Positions 1 to 11,917 of a stretch of DNA of 30,187 bases are shown in pieces (the stretch's first letter is position 1; each line of letters begins with the position of its first letter). The notes under the pieces are model-generated. The model searched no databases. It was not told the DNA's origin and saw nothing but the letters and a program-made list of their open reading frames with translations. The stretch is from Terramyces sp. JEL0728 (Eukaryota; Chytridiomycota; Chytridiomycetes; Rhizophydiales; Terramycetaceae): the NCBI GenBank assembly GCA_027603945.1, contig JADIIU010000144.1:1-30187 (forward strand), read 5' to 3'. Both the position numbers and the translations under genes were made by a program.

Positions 1-293
1 TTTCCATTATTGCGTTTGTTCAGTAAATGTAAAACCGCCTCGATAAAGTTGCTGTCTATCATTGGGAATTTAGAATTGTTTTGAAACTCCAAAGTCATGT
101 AGTATTTGATAAAGAGTGTTGCGTGACTACCCAACAGATGGACCCCTTTGATATATGCTGTAATTGCATCCTTGTATTCTTGTTGGACAACCTTGTTGAA
201 TGATGTTTTTCGGCATGTATGAGCGTTTTTTTGCTGGCAGCTTGTATTATCAGGTTGCTGTGCTTCTATCTTACGCTTCTTCCTTCTATGCAT
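1..293 (-). CDS. N-terminal part of an unknown protein, possibly of a fungal transposase-like family; runs off the window
   Basis: An open frame begins with ATG at 293 on the minus strand and stays open for about 97 codons to the window edge. The start region is very basic (HRRKKRKIEA), like a nuclear localisation signal. It is followed by a mixed helical region containing LGSHATLFIKYYMTLEF and then FPMIDSNFIEAVLHLLNKR. The pattern of a helix, a short Asn-rich turn, FPxID and FIxxVxxxL reminds me of the N-terminal region of large families of transposase-like proteins common in early-diverging fungi, some of them Fanzor/TnpB-related. That is a resemblance from memory, not a domain hit, and the catalytic part would lie outside the window. 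No intron is needed in the visible part. It may equally be an ordinary lineage-specific gene. Confidence 0.5.
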   Translation of the reverse strand, partial: MHRRKKRKIEAQQPDNTSCQQKNAHTCRKTSFNKVVQQEYKDAITAYIKGVHLLGSHATLFIKYYMTLEFQNNSKFPMIDSNFIEAVLHLLNKRNNG

Positions 294-506
294 ATCAACG
301 ATACTTTTACAACAAAAAATCTATTGTCGCCTTATTTATAGCAAGACGCGTGGATTGATTCACAAACAAATATGTGATGTAAGAGCAAACAAAAAATTAT
401 TAAACACCTTTTGCAACATTACTCAATAAAGGTTGGTGGCGTTGATTTTTTTTATTGCCAACTTTGAAACCCCCAAATACCTAACGGTTTTTCACAATCG
501 AAAAAA

Positions 507-963
507 ATGTTTAGAGTGTTCAGAGCTTTAAGAATTACCCCATCATTCAGAACCTACGCTAGTAATTGTTATTTAATCAAGCCCGCAAATACACTGCAGA
601 CCATGAATGGATCTCAATTACAAACGGAATTGGAACCTTTGGAATCACTGATTACGCTCAAACCGCACTAGGCGATGTCGTTTACATTGAAGTTCCATCT
701 ATTGGCGATGCAGTAAAGGAAAAAGATCAAATTGGTGCTGTTGAATCAGTCAAAGCTGCCTCTGATATTTATTCGCCAGTTTCAGGAGAAATCGTAGAAA
801 TCAATGAAAAATTACAGGAAAATCCAGGTCTGATTAATACTTCTCCTTATGTCGACGGTAATTGTTGGTAATATCAGGTTGGATTGCAAAGATCAAGTTG
901 AGCAATGAAGGTGAACTAGATGCTTTGATGGATGAAAAGGCATATGAAGAACACACTAAATAA
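507..963 (+). CDS. GCV3: Glycine cleavage system H protein, mitochondrial (three exons)
   Basis: Exons 507-561, 582-857 and 878-963 encode 138 aa. The H protein carries the lipoyl arm that shuttles the aminomethyl group between the P, T and L proteins of the mitochondrial glycine decarboxylase. The N-terminus ([18 protein letters not shown]) is a basic, hydroxylated mitochondrial presequence. The mature part starts at [10 protein letters not shown]. The lipoyl-lysine motif ESVKAASD is present, with the modified Lys at about residue 76. The C-terminus ([18 protein letters not shown]) is typical. Two 20-nt introns, gtaattgttatttaatcaag and gtaattgttggtaatatcag, must be removed: the first restores the frame between presequence and core, the second joins YVDG to WIAKIK. 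Both start with the same nine bases. The TAA stop overlaps an AATAAA at 959-964. Length is close to the family norm. Confidence 0.95.
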
Positions 964-1589
964 AGAAATTACTTTATTCAATTGCTGGTGTATGGCAATC
1001 ATAGAGATTTCGGCAGTGTCTAAATCGCGTGTTACGGAATCTTTTGCATGGTATCACTTAGTAGCTGGTGCAGTCAATTGCAGCTGCTTTATGGAGTTAG
1101 TTTAGCGAGATAATCAAACGAGAATGCAGGCGCTGCTACTAAAGATTCGATGGGCTGATTAATCATTGGAGAAATGCATCTCATCAATAGATGTACCACA
1201 TGAATATAACTGATGGTCATTGTTCAACTAATGGCGTTTATTAGAGTCTCATATTCTCTAAAACACAACAAAAAATATGGCTAGAATGTGGCTGGACATC
1301 TAATCTCCGGAACCAAACGACCAATCGGAAGGAAATCCAATTTCAAAAAGTAAAGCTGATTTTTTGTCTTATTGCATACACAACTCATCTATAATCAGAA
1401 ATTGACTAAATCAATAAAACCACATGATTCTACTATATTCCTGGAACCAACACGGAGACCAATAGCAATACAATTTTTACTTTTGTGACTCGCCAAATGA
1501 AACCAGCTGGGAAATAACCGGAAACGAATTCAACATCAATATCGGATAAACTAATACAAAAGCCACTCTGTTTTGAAAAAAGTTGCAAA
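964..1589 (+). other. Intergenic region without a supported gene
   Basis: This 626-nt stretch lies between GCV3 and the CCC1-like gene. I see no conserved ORF on either strand, no tRNA and no long repeat. It presumably contains the 3' end of GCV3 and the promoter of the transporter gene. The sequence just before 1590 is A-rich (gaaaaaagttgcaaaATG). Confidence 0.5.
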
Positions 1590-2378
1590 ATGTCTGAAAT
1601 TGATAACCTTGGATCAAGCCAGCAGACTGTCGGAGAAGTCGATACTATCGAAATAGCAGTTAAAAATCCTAAAGATATTTCTGTTGCCTCTCATACAGAA
1701 CCTCATTTCGGCTCTGCAGAAGTGATTCGAGATGTTATTGTCGGTTTATCTGATGGTCTAACAGTTCCATTTGCTTTGGCAGCTGGTTTAGCCACACTTG
1801 AATCATCAAGGATAGTAGTTACAGCCGGTGTAGCTGAAGTAGTAGCTGGATCAATATCAATGGCACTTGGAGGATACCTCGCAGGCTTGTCGGAAATAGA
1901 ACATTATGATTCAGAAAGAGTAAGAGAACAAGTCGAGGTTGATGAAGTGCCTGAAAAAGAAACACTGGAAATATTGGAAATATTTGAACCCTATGGTATG
2001 GACAATGAACAATTGCAGCCATTGATCAACAAATTGCATAGCGATAAGGAAATATGGGTTGATTTTATGATGAAGTTTGAATTGGGATTAGAACGGCCTG
2101 ACCCAAATAGATCTTGGATCAGTGCTTTGACTATCGGTGTATCCTACTTTGGAGGAGGAGTGGTGCCATTATTACCGTATATATTCATTTCTCATGCCAT
2201 GACTGCCTTGATGGTGTCTGCCATTGTCACTGTTGTCGCACTGTTTATCTTTGGTTATGTAAAGTCCATTTTACTTGGAAATGTGCGTCCGTTCATTGGT
2301 GCACTGCAAATGACTGTTGTTGGTGCTTTAGCTGCCGGCGCTGCATTTGGAATTGCAAGTTTATTGCCAAAGCCTTGA
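1590..2378 (+). CDS. CCC1: Ccc1/VIT1-family vacuolar iron/manganese transporter
   Basis: A single uninterrupted frame of 262 aa. The Ccc1/VIT1 family moves Fe2+ or Mn2+ from cytosol into the vacuole. The N-terminal ~45 residues are soluble. A first membrane block carries the family signature (EVIRDVIVGLSDGLTVPFALAAGLA), followed by a second segment (TAGVAEVVAGSISMALGGYLA). A charged cytosolic domain rich in Glu (residues about 105-170) corresponds to the metal-binding domain of plant VIT1. Three further hydrophobic segments follow (ALTIGVSYFGGGVVPLLPYIF, a stretch around ALMVSAIVTVVALFIFGY, and the C-terminal MTVVGALAAGAAFGIASLL), giving the expected five-helix layout. An AATAAA lies about ten bases after the stop. 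Substrate preference cannot be told from sequence. Confidence 0.93.
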   Translation: MSEIDNLGSSQQTVGEVDTIEIAVKNPKDISVASHTEPHFGSAEVIRDVIVGLSDGLTVPFALAAGLATLESSRIVVTAGVAEVVAGSISMALGGYLAGLSEIEHYDSERVREQVEVDEVPEKETLEILEIFEPYGMDNEQLQPLINKLHSDKEIWVDFMMKFELGLERPDPNRSWISALTIGVSYFGGGVVPLLPYIFISHAMTALMVSAIVTVVALFIFGYVKSILLGNVRPFIGALQMTVVGALAAGAAFGIASLLPKP

Positions 2379-2654
2379 ATTTTATAAATAAATTACGTTT
2401 GCATGAACTCTGTGTGTGACGAATATTCTTAATCCTGACGTAGGAGTTCCCTTTCATTTAACCTTGACGGAACCTGTAAATTTGGCAGCTCTTGCAGTTA
2501 CAATTCAGAGACACACAATAGAAACCATCGTGCCGTCGTATGCAGCGACTATGCGCTATAATTCTTGTACTTACGAATTGGTTGCGTCATGATGGCAATA
2601 CACAGGCTCACTCAATTTATTGCAGATAAATTCAAAAAAGAAACCAGCAAGACC

Positions 2655-3110
2655 ATGCATTTAATATCCTACTTGCTCTATACCACACTACTCGCCGCTG
2701 CCACTGAATCTACAGATATCGCAATACCAGCACAGGACAAACACAAGAAACGAAAACATAAACACAAGAAAAAGAGGAAAAAAGGAATCCTTGGTACTAT
2801 AATTTTGGTGCCACAAGTTGATAGCCAAGAATCGATACCACGTCACCAGGAGAGACCGTTGAATTTTCCACTACCCCCACCAAGAGACCCAGTAGCACAA
2901 CAGGTACCATCAGATACTCCACAAACCCAAACAGTAGTCGAAGCTACACACACTGTAGCTGTTGCGACAGTCGCGGTAACAAATGTCGGCGTGGCAGCAG
3001 ATAGCACCAGTCTGCCGATTACTTTCTTTACGATACCGACGTTTTCTGCGCAATCATCCGCAAACAAACCGGAAATTTCACTTTTATTTATCCTTGTAAT
3101 CCTCTTGTAA
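2655..3110 (+). CDS. Secreted, probably GPI-anchored protein with a lysine/histidine-rich N-terminal block
   Basis: I chose the ATG at 2655 (151 aa) because it begins a good signal peptide (MHLISYLLYTTLLAAA, probable cleavage near ATES). The same frame extends upstream to 2565 but that only adds non-conserved, charged residues. After the signal comes a very basic block (residues about 28-44: DKHKKRKHKHKKKRKKG), then a Pro/Thr/Val-rich low-complexity region likely to be O-glycosylated. The C-terminus is a hydrophobic tail (EISLLFILVILL) preceded by small residues (SSAN), as expected for GPI-anchor attachment. No domain is recognised. Its stop codon is only 21 nt from that of the convergent formaldehyde dehydrogenase gene. 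The basic block makes it a relative in style, though not in sequence, of the lysine-rich secreted proteins at 11-16 kb and 22.5 kb. Confidence 0.7.
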   Translation: MHLISYLLYTTLLAAATESTDIAIPAQDKHKKRKHKHKKKRKKGILGTIILVPQVDSQESIPRHQERPLNFPLPPPRDPVAQQVPSDTPQTQTVVEATHTVAVATVAVTNVGVAADSTSLPITFFTIPTFSAQSSANKPEISLLFILVILL

Positions 3111-3131
3111 TATTAATACGCGAATAAACTT
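3111..3131. terminator. 21-nt convergent 3' region with poly(A) signals on both strands
   Basis: Only 21 nt separate the stop codons of the plus-strand GPI protein and the minus-strand dehydrogenase. An AATAAA for the plus strand lies at 3123-3128. The complement of TTTATT at 3131-3136 supplies AATAAA for the minus strand. The two 3' UTRs must therefore overlap each other or the opposite coding region. Confidence 0.7.
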
Positions 3132-5888
<2,757 letters not shown>

Positions 5889-6888
5889 ATGCCAGCGCTC
5901 GCAGAACCAGTATTAGCACTTCAAATTGGCAATTTACAAAAGCTGACAGTCGACCACGATTTGTCGACAGTGTGGAATCTCTTTACAAAATGTAAAGACA
6001 GTTTAGAAAACGGACATAGGTTAGAAAATTTGTCTTGGAGGTATTTTAATATTTAACAGCAGACTGTGGTATCGCTCCTGTCATCCTCCAGCCAACAAGA
6101 AGCAAATAAATCCAATTTCTTCATTGTCAAAGCCAATGGAAAAAAACTTGAAAGCTGATCTATCAGTGCCAATAATACCACCATTCCAGCAAAAAGAAGC
6201 AGTAAAACCGATAGAAATGAAAGCGCCAACTGTGCAAAACTTTGAAATTGCTGCTGCATCGCTTATGGGACCAGTAGTTCCAGAATTTACTTTGGTTCCG
6301 CCAAGAAGCGTTAAGGCAGATTCAAACATGGTCAAGGTGCCCAAGCCTGCTGTTGCTCCTGTGGAAAACCTGGTCAGACCTGTCCCAACTAGACCTGTTG
6401 CTATCAAGCCGACCTCTTCTGTGGCAGCAAAGCCAAAGAGCAAATCTCCCCCAAAAGAAAAGTCTCGAGCTACATTTTTCATTTCTGAATCCCAATCTAG
6501 TCACAGCACAATCGGATCGTACAGATCAAACTATTCTGACGACGAAGATTCCGATCTAGAGTCTGACATTTCTGGTGATTCATATGTAGAAGCTCCTACG
6601 CTGTTTCTAAAGAACTGTAGAAGCAATTTGCCTATTAAACGAGCTTCCCTACTCTCTGTTGCTATTCAAAGACAGGCATTCAGAAGGTCGCAATCGCATA
6701 ATACCCACATGGACACTCTGCCTCAAGATATCCCTCAACCTATTTATTCGCAAGATATTGACATTTCGCCCTCTCTAAAAGAGAATCTGGCTTGGGATCA
6801 CGCCAGACCGTTCAACACCACTGCAAAGATGGAGGTTGGACGACACATTGACTCTACTCCTATATCTAGTTCTTTTAATTATTGGTAA
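5889..6888 (+). CDS. DUF1752-domain regulatory protein (AreA N-terminal / Reg1 / Mks1-type), no zinc finger
   Basis: Exons 5889-6040 and 6063-6888 encode 325 aa. The N-terminus (residues about 17-55) matches the fungal DUF1752 domain: a DLSTVWNLFTKCKDSLENG segment running into RLENLSWRLWYR. This domain occurs in nitrogen and glucose regulators such as AreA, Gat1, Reg1 and Mks1. The middle is Pro/Lys/Val-rich and probably disordered. An acidic stretch (DDEDSDLESDISGDS) and a later KRASLLSVAIQRQAF segment resemble the DUF3295 region of Mks1-like proteins. No GATA zinc finger is present, so it is more likely a signalling or co-regulatory protein than a DNA-binding factor. The intron is 22 nt if it ends at the second AG of a cagcag acceptor, which restores the conserved SWRLW; use of the first AG (19 nt) would insert one Ser. 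Confidence 0.85.
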
Positions 6889-6998
6889 ATTATTGGTGTA
6901 TATAATATATTTTTCCTAGAAATTTATGTGAATCAATCGGTTTCTAATTCGATTGAAATTTCCAAGCAAATCTTGAAAATCCCAAAAGCATCGTGAAA

Positions 6999-9710
6999 AT
7001 GAAACTGCTTGAATGGACCAGGAATTTGCAGCTCAAATCGTCAGTGATACTGTTCCTACTGCAACTAGTGGGATTATACTTGTTCAAAGAAGGATTTTTA
7101 TTATCGCGGTTGGAGCTACATACCAAGAGCACACTCCCATCCCTGCCAACACGCTACAATAAAACTTTACTGGTAATGATTGATGCCCTCCGTTTCGATT
7201 TCATCAAATATGAGCCAGAATTAAAAACAAACATTCCCCATTACATAAACAAAGTTCCAGTGATACACGAAATGCTTACAACGCAGCCAAGGAACAGTTT
7301 GCTGTTTAGAGGATTGGCGGATCCGCCAACAACTACGCTACAAAGGTTGATGGCAATCGTAACTGGTGCTTTACCTACACTTGTTGACGCAGGAAGTAAT
7401 TTCGAAGGTGCATCGCTCAAAGAAGATAATATACTTGAAAAAATACTAAAGAGAAACCAACGGGTCGTGTCATTAGGCGATGATACTTGGGACAAACTCT
7501 TCCCATCTGGATTCAACGAATCGCACTTTTATCCTTCTTTTGAAGTGTGGGATTTGCATTCGCTTGATAAAGGCGTGTTGTCGCATTTATGGCCGATGCT
7601 AGATAAACCAGACCATGATTGGGGGTTCTTTATTGCCCATTTCCTTGGTGTTGATGTAATGGTTGTTAATATAGCATGCTGGGCATCGGTACGGACCTGG
7701 GCATTATCAAATGGGAGATAAACTTGCCCAAATGGACGGCGTATTGCGTAAATTATTTGATAAAGTCCATAAAGACACATTGGTAATCGTGATGGGCGAT
7801 CATGGGATGGACCAAAAAGGCGATCGTAATTAAATGCTGATATAGATGGTGGAGATTCGGATCCTGAAATGGATGCAGCTTTATTCTTTTACAGCAAGAA
7901 ACCATTGATAGCTGGGACAAAGAGCTACGACGATTCGCTCAAACAAATTGTACAAGGGACAAAGGAATTGGACGATGGGTATGAAAAGTTTTCTGAATGG
8001 AAGAACTATCGGACAGTCCAACAAATAGATCTGGTACCTACGCTATCTTTGCTAATGGGATTAAACATTCCATTTGGCAACCTTGGCTCCATCATTCCGG
8101 AATTCTTTACTGATTCAGACTTGCATTCGCTACTAGATGCAGTTCGATTGAATGCTCAACAAATGGATACCTACTTGAATGCATATTCTACATTACGAAA
8201 AGATGCTAAACAAGCATTCAGCAAAAGCCGTAATTTGTACAAAAAAGCCAAAGAAATAGATGGTGGAGGCGACAAAAAGTCCATGGTTGCATCTTATTTG
8301 GCGTATACGCATTTCTTGCGACATACCCTATTAATTGCCAGAAATATTTGGTCTCGGTTTGAACCTACTTTAATGGTCATGGGGATAGTGATTCTGGTAA
8401 TGTCATTTCTATCGAGCATTACAATGTATTTCAAAAACTTGGAAGCCAAGAAACCTTTGATTATCGGCGGATTCAGCTCAATAATTGGATTATTTTCTCC
8501 AATTAGATCATTCTTTTATCCAGGACACGATCTGGATTCGTTAACCATCAAAGCATCCCATGAAATGCTATTTTTTGCTGCTTTATCATTCAGTATCGCG
8601 CAGTTCTTTCACCTGAAAAGCATTCACTTTGACCTGCTCAGCAAATACTCTTTACTAGGAATCGTTGTTGTTGTACTGTATGCCAGCTGTGTAGGTTCAG
8701 ACAGCTTCACAATCTTTGAAGATTTCACTATCTTGCATTTTGTTCAGTTCATCCATGTTGCGATGCTCTACATGTCGTTCAACCTAAAGAGTAAAAAAGT
8801 GGTGATGCAGAGGCAAATCTTGGTTTGTGCTGTAATTGCTCGACTCGTGTCTTTTGTCACATTATGCCGACCTGATCAAGGTCCTTACTGTGTAGCTACA
8901 TTCAATGCGTCCCCAACGAAATCAATTTCAGCTGTTTGGTCGCCATTAGTATTGATTCTCCTGAACATTATAATTGTTTATGATGTCAGGAAAACCAAGA
9001 AATCCCGCCAGTTTGCAAACATAGCGACACTTTCAATTGCATCAGTAACTATTTATTGGACGCTGGACACCTTTGAAGCACACAACCTCCTACCTTCCAC
9101 ATTCATCAAGAACATTTTCGTGTATATTTATTGGCCAACAATTGCATATTTATTCTACACAACTCCAAAGACTGGCCAGAACATGCTGGTCTTGTATTAT
9201 GTTTTCCTCTCCATGTTCCAGAAACCAATGGGAGGAGTTGTATTATCTTTGGGATACATTTATTTCCTCAGTTTAAAAGCCATTCAACGACACTGGCCAT
9301 TGAATTACTTGATTTATCCACAAGGGTTTTTGATTGGACAGCTGATATTCTATTCCACTGGACATCAAAACACTTTGCCTTCCGTGCAGTATGATGTTGG
9401 ATTTATTGGCTTATCTTCAGCCAACTATGTCCTCTCGCCAATATTCATCAGTTTAAACACTTTTGCAGGCCCGATTTTTGGATCAGTAGCAACAAATAAT
9501 TGGAAGATTCTACGAATGATTAGTGGAACTGCACTCACAACAACTGTTATTTTCACATGTGTTTTTTCAAGACACTCTCAAGCTTTCAGAGTATGGGGTC
9601 CTAAATTCTTGTTCTTTGCTGCTGGACATACATTTAGTGGGTTTCTAAACATTTTAAATGGATTTGTCGAGGTTGAAGACCAGTCTGAAGTTGATCTTAA
9701 AAATGAATAA
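6999..9710 (+). CDS. GPI13: GPI ethanolamine phosphate transferase 3 (PIG-O / Gpi13)
   Basis: Exons 6999-7655, 7675-7825 and 7846-9710 encode 890 aa. Gpi13/PIG-O is an ER membrane enzyme that adds ethanolamine phosphate to the third mannose of the GPI precursor. There is an N-terminal signal-anchor, then an alkaline-phosphatase-superfamily luminal domain: metal site LLVMIDALRFDF, the PIG-O-specific PPTTTLQRLMAIVTGALPT followed by DAGSNF, FLGVDHAGHRYGP, and GDHGMDQKGDHGGDS. A long C-terminal part has many membrane segments. Introns of 19 nt (gtaatggttgttaatatag) and 20 nt (gtaattaaatgctgatatag) fall inside the two conserved metal-binding motifs, so the joins are unambiguous. I chose the ATG at 6999. 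AATAAA overlaps the stop codon (9706-9711). Several secreted proteins in this window are predicted GPI-anchored, i.e. clients of this pathway. Confidence 0.96.
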
Positions 9711-9754
9711 AAGAATGCAAGTTAGTTTCCTGCGAGGCTAAAGTTGGCAAAAAG

Positions 9755-9828
9755 TGATTCCATCCAGGATCGAACTGGAGACCTCAAGCATGTTAAGCTT
9801 GCGTGATAACCGACTACACCATAGAACC
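9755..9828 (-). tRNA. tRNA-Val(AAC)
   Basis: A complete 74-nt cloverleaf on the minus strand. The acceptor stem is GGTTCTA paired with TGGAATC (G-U pairs allowed), with discriminator A. A D-arm (GTGTAGTCGGTTATCAC), an anticodon stem CAAGC/GCTTG with loop TTAACAT (anticodon AAC), and a T-arm CCAG-TTCGATC-CTGG are all visible. There is no intron. The first 50 nt are identical to the tRNA at the right edge of the window. Confidence 0.96.
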
Positions 9829-10004
9829 GCCGAAAAACGAAATTTCAGGAAGCAGCATCAATGGTTTGTTACTAGTTTTAATTGCGATGGGAGTTAATAG
9901 CCTGGCACCAAGTAGGAAAGATTGAGTTTCCGTTCAGCACCAGATTGCAAGGACAACTAATTTGGGCTCTACCATAACTTTTGTTTCACATTTTTCCTGT
10001 AACC

Positions 10005-10893
10005 ATGGATAGAATTGCAGAGCTGTTTATTATATTGGAAGACTTGTTCCGGGACACAAAAGGAGTTCAAGAAAAACTAATTGCACTAAAACCAACCTGG
10101 ACTTTACCCACTGATTTGGCGCTCTTGCTACCCCAAATTGCAAGAACTTTTGGATTGCTTTCAGATTTTGACAAAGGACATGAACTAGTGACTGAAGCAG
10201 AGAAATTGCTGGATCAAGTCCCAGAATCCAATATCAAAGCCATCATTGTCGTCAGAATTTCTTTGGAAAGGGGACGATTGTTCCGGTCATCTGGTAAACC
10301 AAAGGAATCTATTCCGTTTTTCCAACAAGCATGGGATAAAAGTATTGGTGTTGAAGGAGCAGACTACTTTTTGGTGGATGCAGGACATATGATGGCATTG
10401 GTAGCTGAACGAGCGGACCGACTGAAATGGTACGAAAATAGTATAGCAGCTGCAGAAAAGAGTGATGGTAAGTTTTGTTGATGTAGACAAGAAGGCAAAA
10501 GGATGGTTAGGCGCATTATACAACAACTCTGCCTGGAATGAGCACGACATGGAGAATTTCGAAAAAGCATTGGAATTATTCCAAAGAGGACTTGATTTTA
10601 GAATTAGAAACAGCGACCCTGAACAAACAATCAATATTGCCAAGTGGTCGGTTGCTAGAGCACTAAGATCATTGAAAAGATATGATGAAGCACTGAAAAT
10701 ACAACAAGAATTAGCTAAAAATCCAAACGATGGCTATGTCTTTGAAGAACTTATGGAGTTGTACATTGCGTTGGATATGAACGACCAAATCAAGCCTGTT
10801 GCCAAGCAAGCGTACGATAAGCTTTCAAAGGATGATTGGTTTGTCAAAAACGAATCAGCGCGGTTTGAAAAGATTAAATCCTTTGCAGAATAA
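10005..10893 (+). CDS. Tetratricopeptide-repeat protein
   Basis: Exons 10005-10467 and 10487-10893 encode 289 aa. The protein is helical throughout, with TPR-like pairs. The clearest are ALELFQRGLDFRIRNSDPEQ and the RSLKRYDEALKIQQELAK region, preceded by PKESIPFFQQAWDKSIG. The stretch KGWLGALYNNSAWNEHDMENF is the type seen in small stand-alone fungal and bacterial TPR proteins, usually described only as TPR-containing. Its partner is unknown. The 19-nt intron (gtaagttttgttgatgtag) joins KSD to DKKAKGW. I use the ATG at 10005; the frame is open a little upstream but without ATG. The TAA stop is embedded in AATAAA (10889-10894). Confidence 0.85.
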
Positions 10894-11006
10894 ATCCCCA
10901 ATGTTGCGGGCGTCAAATTGAGCCATTTTATTTACAAATTAATCACTAAAGTGCAGCTGGATCACTTGAACAAAGTACATTTTTATTAAACAAGAAACAG
11001 ATCCAC

Positions 11007-11420
11007 TTAATTGGTCTTTGCAGCACCGGTTTTAGTGGAATTGCAAGGGGCGGCAGCTCCAGTGTTGGCAGCAGCATTTCCAGCTTTGTTTGCTGTTGCT
11101 GCATTGTTATTCTTAGCCTTCTTTGCCTTCTTTGCTTTTTTGGCTTTCTTTCCCTTCTTCTTTTTGTTCTTTTTACCTTTCTTGGCCTTCTTAGCCTTTT
11201 TGGCCTTCTTTGCCTTCTTTGCCTTCTTTGCTTTCTTGTTATGCGCGTCTGGATCAGCCATCGCTTCTCGCTTTACCAAAACATCAGCATTTGATTCGGC
11301 CACTTGAGTATCACGGATAGCCAAGGATGGTCCGTCAACGTCAGCTACTGGACCAGCAATAGCAGAGACATAAGCGGAGAGAGCGAGAATATTAACAAAG
11401 GATTTGAGATTGAACAACAT
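11007..11420 (-). CDS. Secreted lysine-rich repeat protein, Kex2-type processing (family member 1)
   Basis: 137 aa, no intron. The signal peptide is MLFNLKSFVNILALSAYVSA, followed by a short pro-like segment ending in LVKR (residues 48-51), a typical Kex2 cleavage site. The rest is dominated by AKKAKK/GKK units (about residues 62-103), then a Asn/Ala-rich tail (NNNAATANKAGNAAANTG) with one Cys. Kex2 processing would release a strongly cationic low-complexity polypeptide. The first ~50 codons are nearly identical at DNA level to the neighbouring gene at 11918-12409, and the signal resembles that of the gene at 22459-22869. Function is unknown; a cell-wall, matrix or secreted cationic-peptide role is speculation. 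The complementary strand has an open frame only because of the repeats. Confidence 0.8.
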   Translation of the reverse strand: MLFNLKSFVNILALSAYVSAIAGPVADVDGPSLAIRDTQVAESNADVLVKREAMADPDAHNKKAKKAKKAKKAKKAKKAKKGKKNKKKKGKKAKKAKKAKKAKNNNAATANKAGNAAANTGAAAPCNSTKTGAAKTN

Positions 11421-11445
11421 TTTAAAGAGAGTGTGTTATCTATTC

Positions 11446-11453
11446 TATTTATA
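11446..11453 (-). promoter_or_regulatory. TATA box of the lysine-rich gene at 11420
   Basis: TATAAATA on the minus strand, 26-33 nt upstream of the ATG. Members 12409 and 22869 have TATA-like boxes at nearly the same distance. Confidence 0.65.
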
Positions 11454-11487
11454 TCTGCAATTGTCAATGCCGTTTCTTACTAATAAA

Positions 11488-11518
11488 CTTGGGCTAATTT
11501 TTGCAATTGTAGCCCAAG
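11488..11518. promoter_or_regulatory. Perfect 9-bp inverted repeat CTTGGGCTA...TAGCCCAAG
   Basis: Arms at 11488-11496 and 11510-11518 with a 13-nt spacer, lying 68-98 nt upstream of the lysine-rich gene start. The half-site TTGGGCT recurs upstream of several other genes in the window, so this may be a paired operator for a dimeric factor. Confidence 0.5.
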
Positions 11519-11917
11519 AAAACATTCTTAACTGTTGGGCGACATGTCATTGTGAAAATAGGTTCCTTACAACTATTTGATTAGTTCATAATAGCATGGG
11601 GATTGAATCATGTACCAGTTTAAATAATAATACCTGTCATCTATCATTCAGCTGGAGCGAGTGTAACTGTTGAGCCCAAACTGTTGCCAAGGTGTGAAAC
11701 TCCTGCAATACCCCTCCAGATTAGAAATAGACACACTATTTGACACCTATTCTTTTTGGTTGTAAATCTGGCGGTTGGCTCAAATGACATTACTACCACT
11801 TCAACTCTGCTGAGATGCCGTATTTGACTTTGCTAGAACCAAAAATGATTTAATTACACAAGTATTGGGAGTTAATTGTGAAATCTGGTATATACAAAAG
11901 ATTTTATTAAGCTAAAT
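11519..11917. other. Intergenic region between tandem lysine-rich genes
   Basis: No supported gene. It contains the distal promoter of the gene at 11420 (with another gagcccaaa near 11670) and the 3' end of the gene at 11918. Confidence 0.5.

Noticed and set aside
562..877. Frameshifts or sequencing errors as the explanation for the interrupted H-protein frame (and the others)
   Set aside because: All interruptions have GT and AG at the edges, lengths of 19-22 nt and a common branch-like motif, and removal restores conserved sequence exactly; random indels would not.
6081..6482. Minus-strand 133-codon ORF within the DUF1752 gene
   Set aside because: Antisense of a Pro/Lys/Val-rich region; the plus strand carries a conserved domain spliced in frame.
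11011..11307. Plus-strand Phe/Leu/Ala-rich ORF opposite the lysine-rich gene (similar ones at 11937-12296 and 12059-12529)
   Set aside because: Complement of AAG/AAA repeats gives Phe/Leu-rich open frames; the minus-strand frame has a signal peptide, Kex2 site, TATA box and paralogs.
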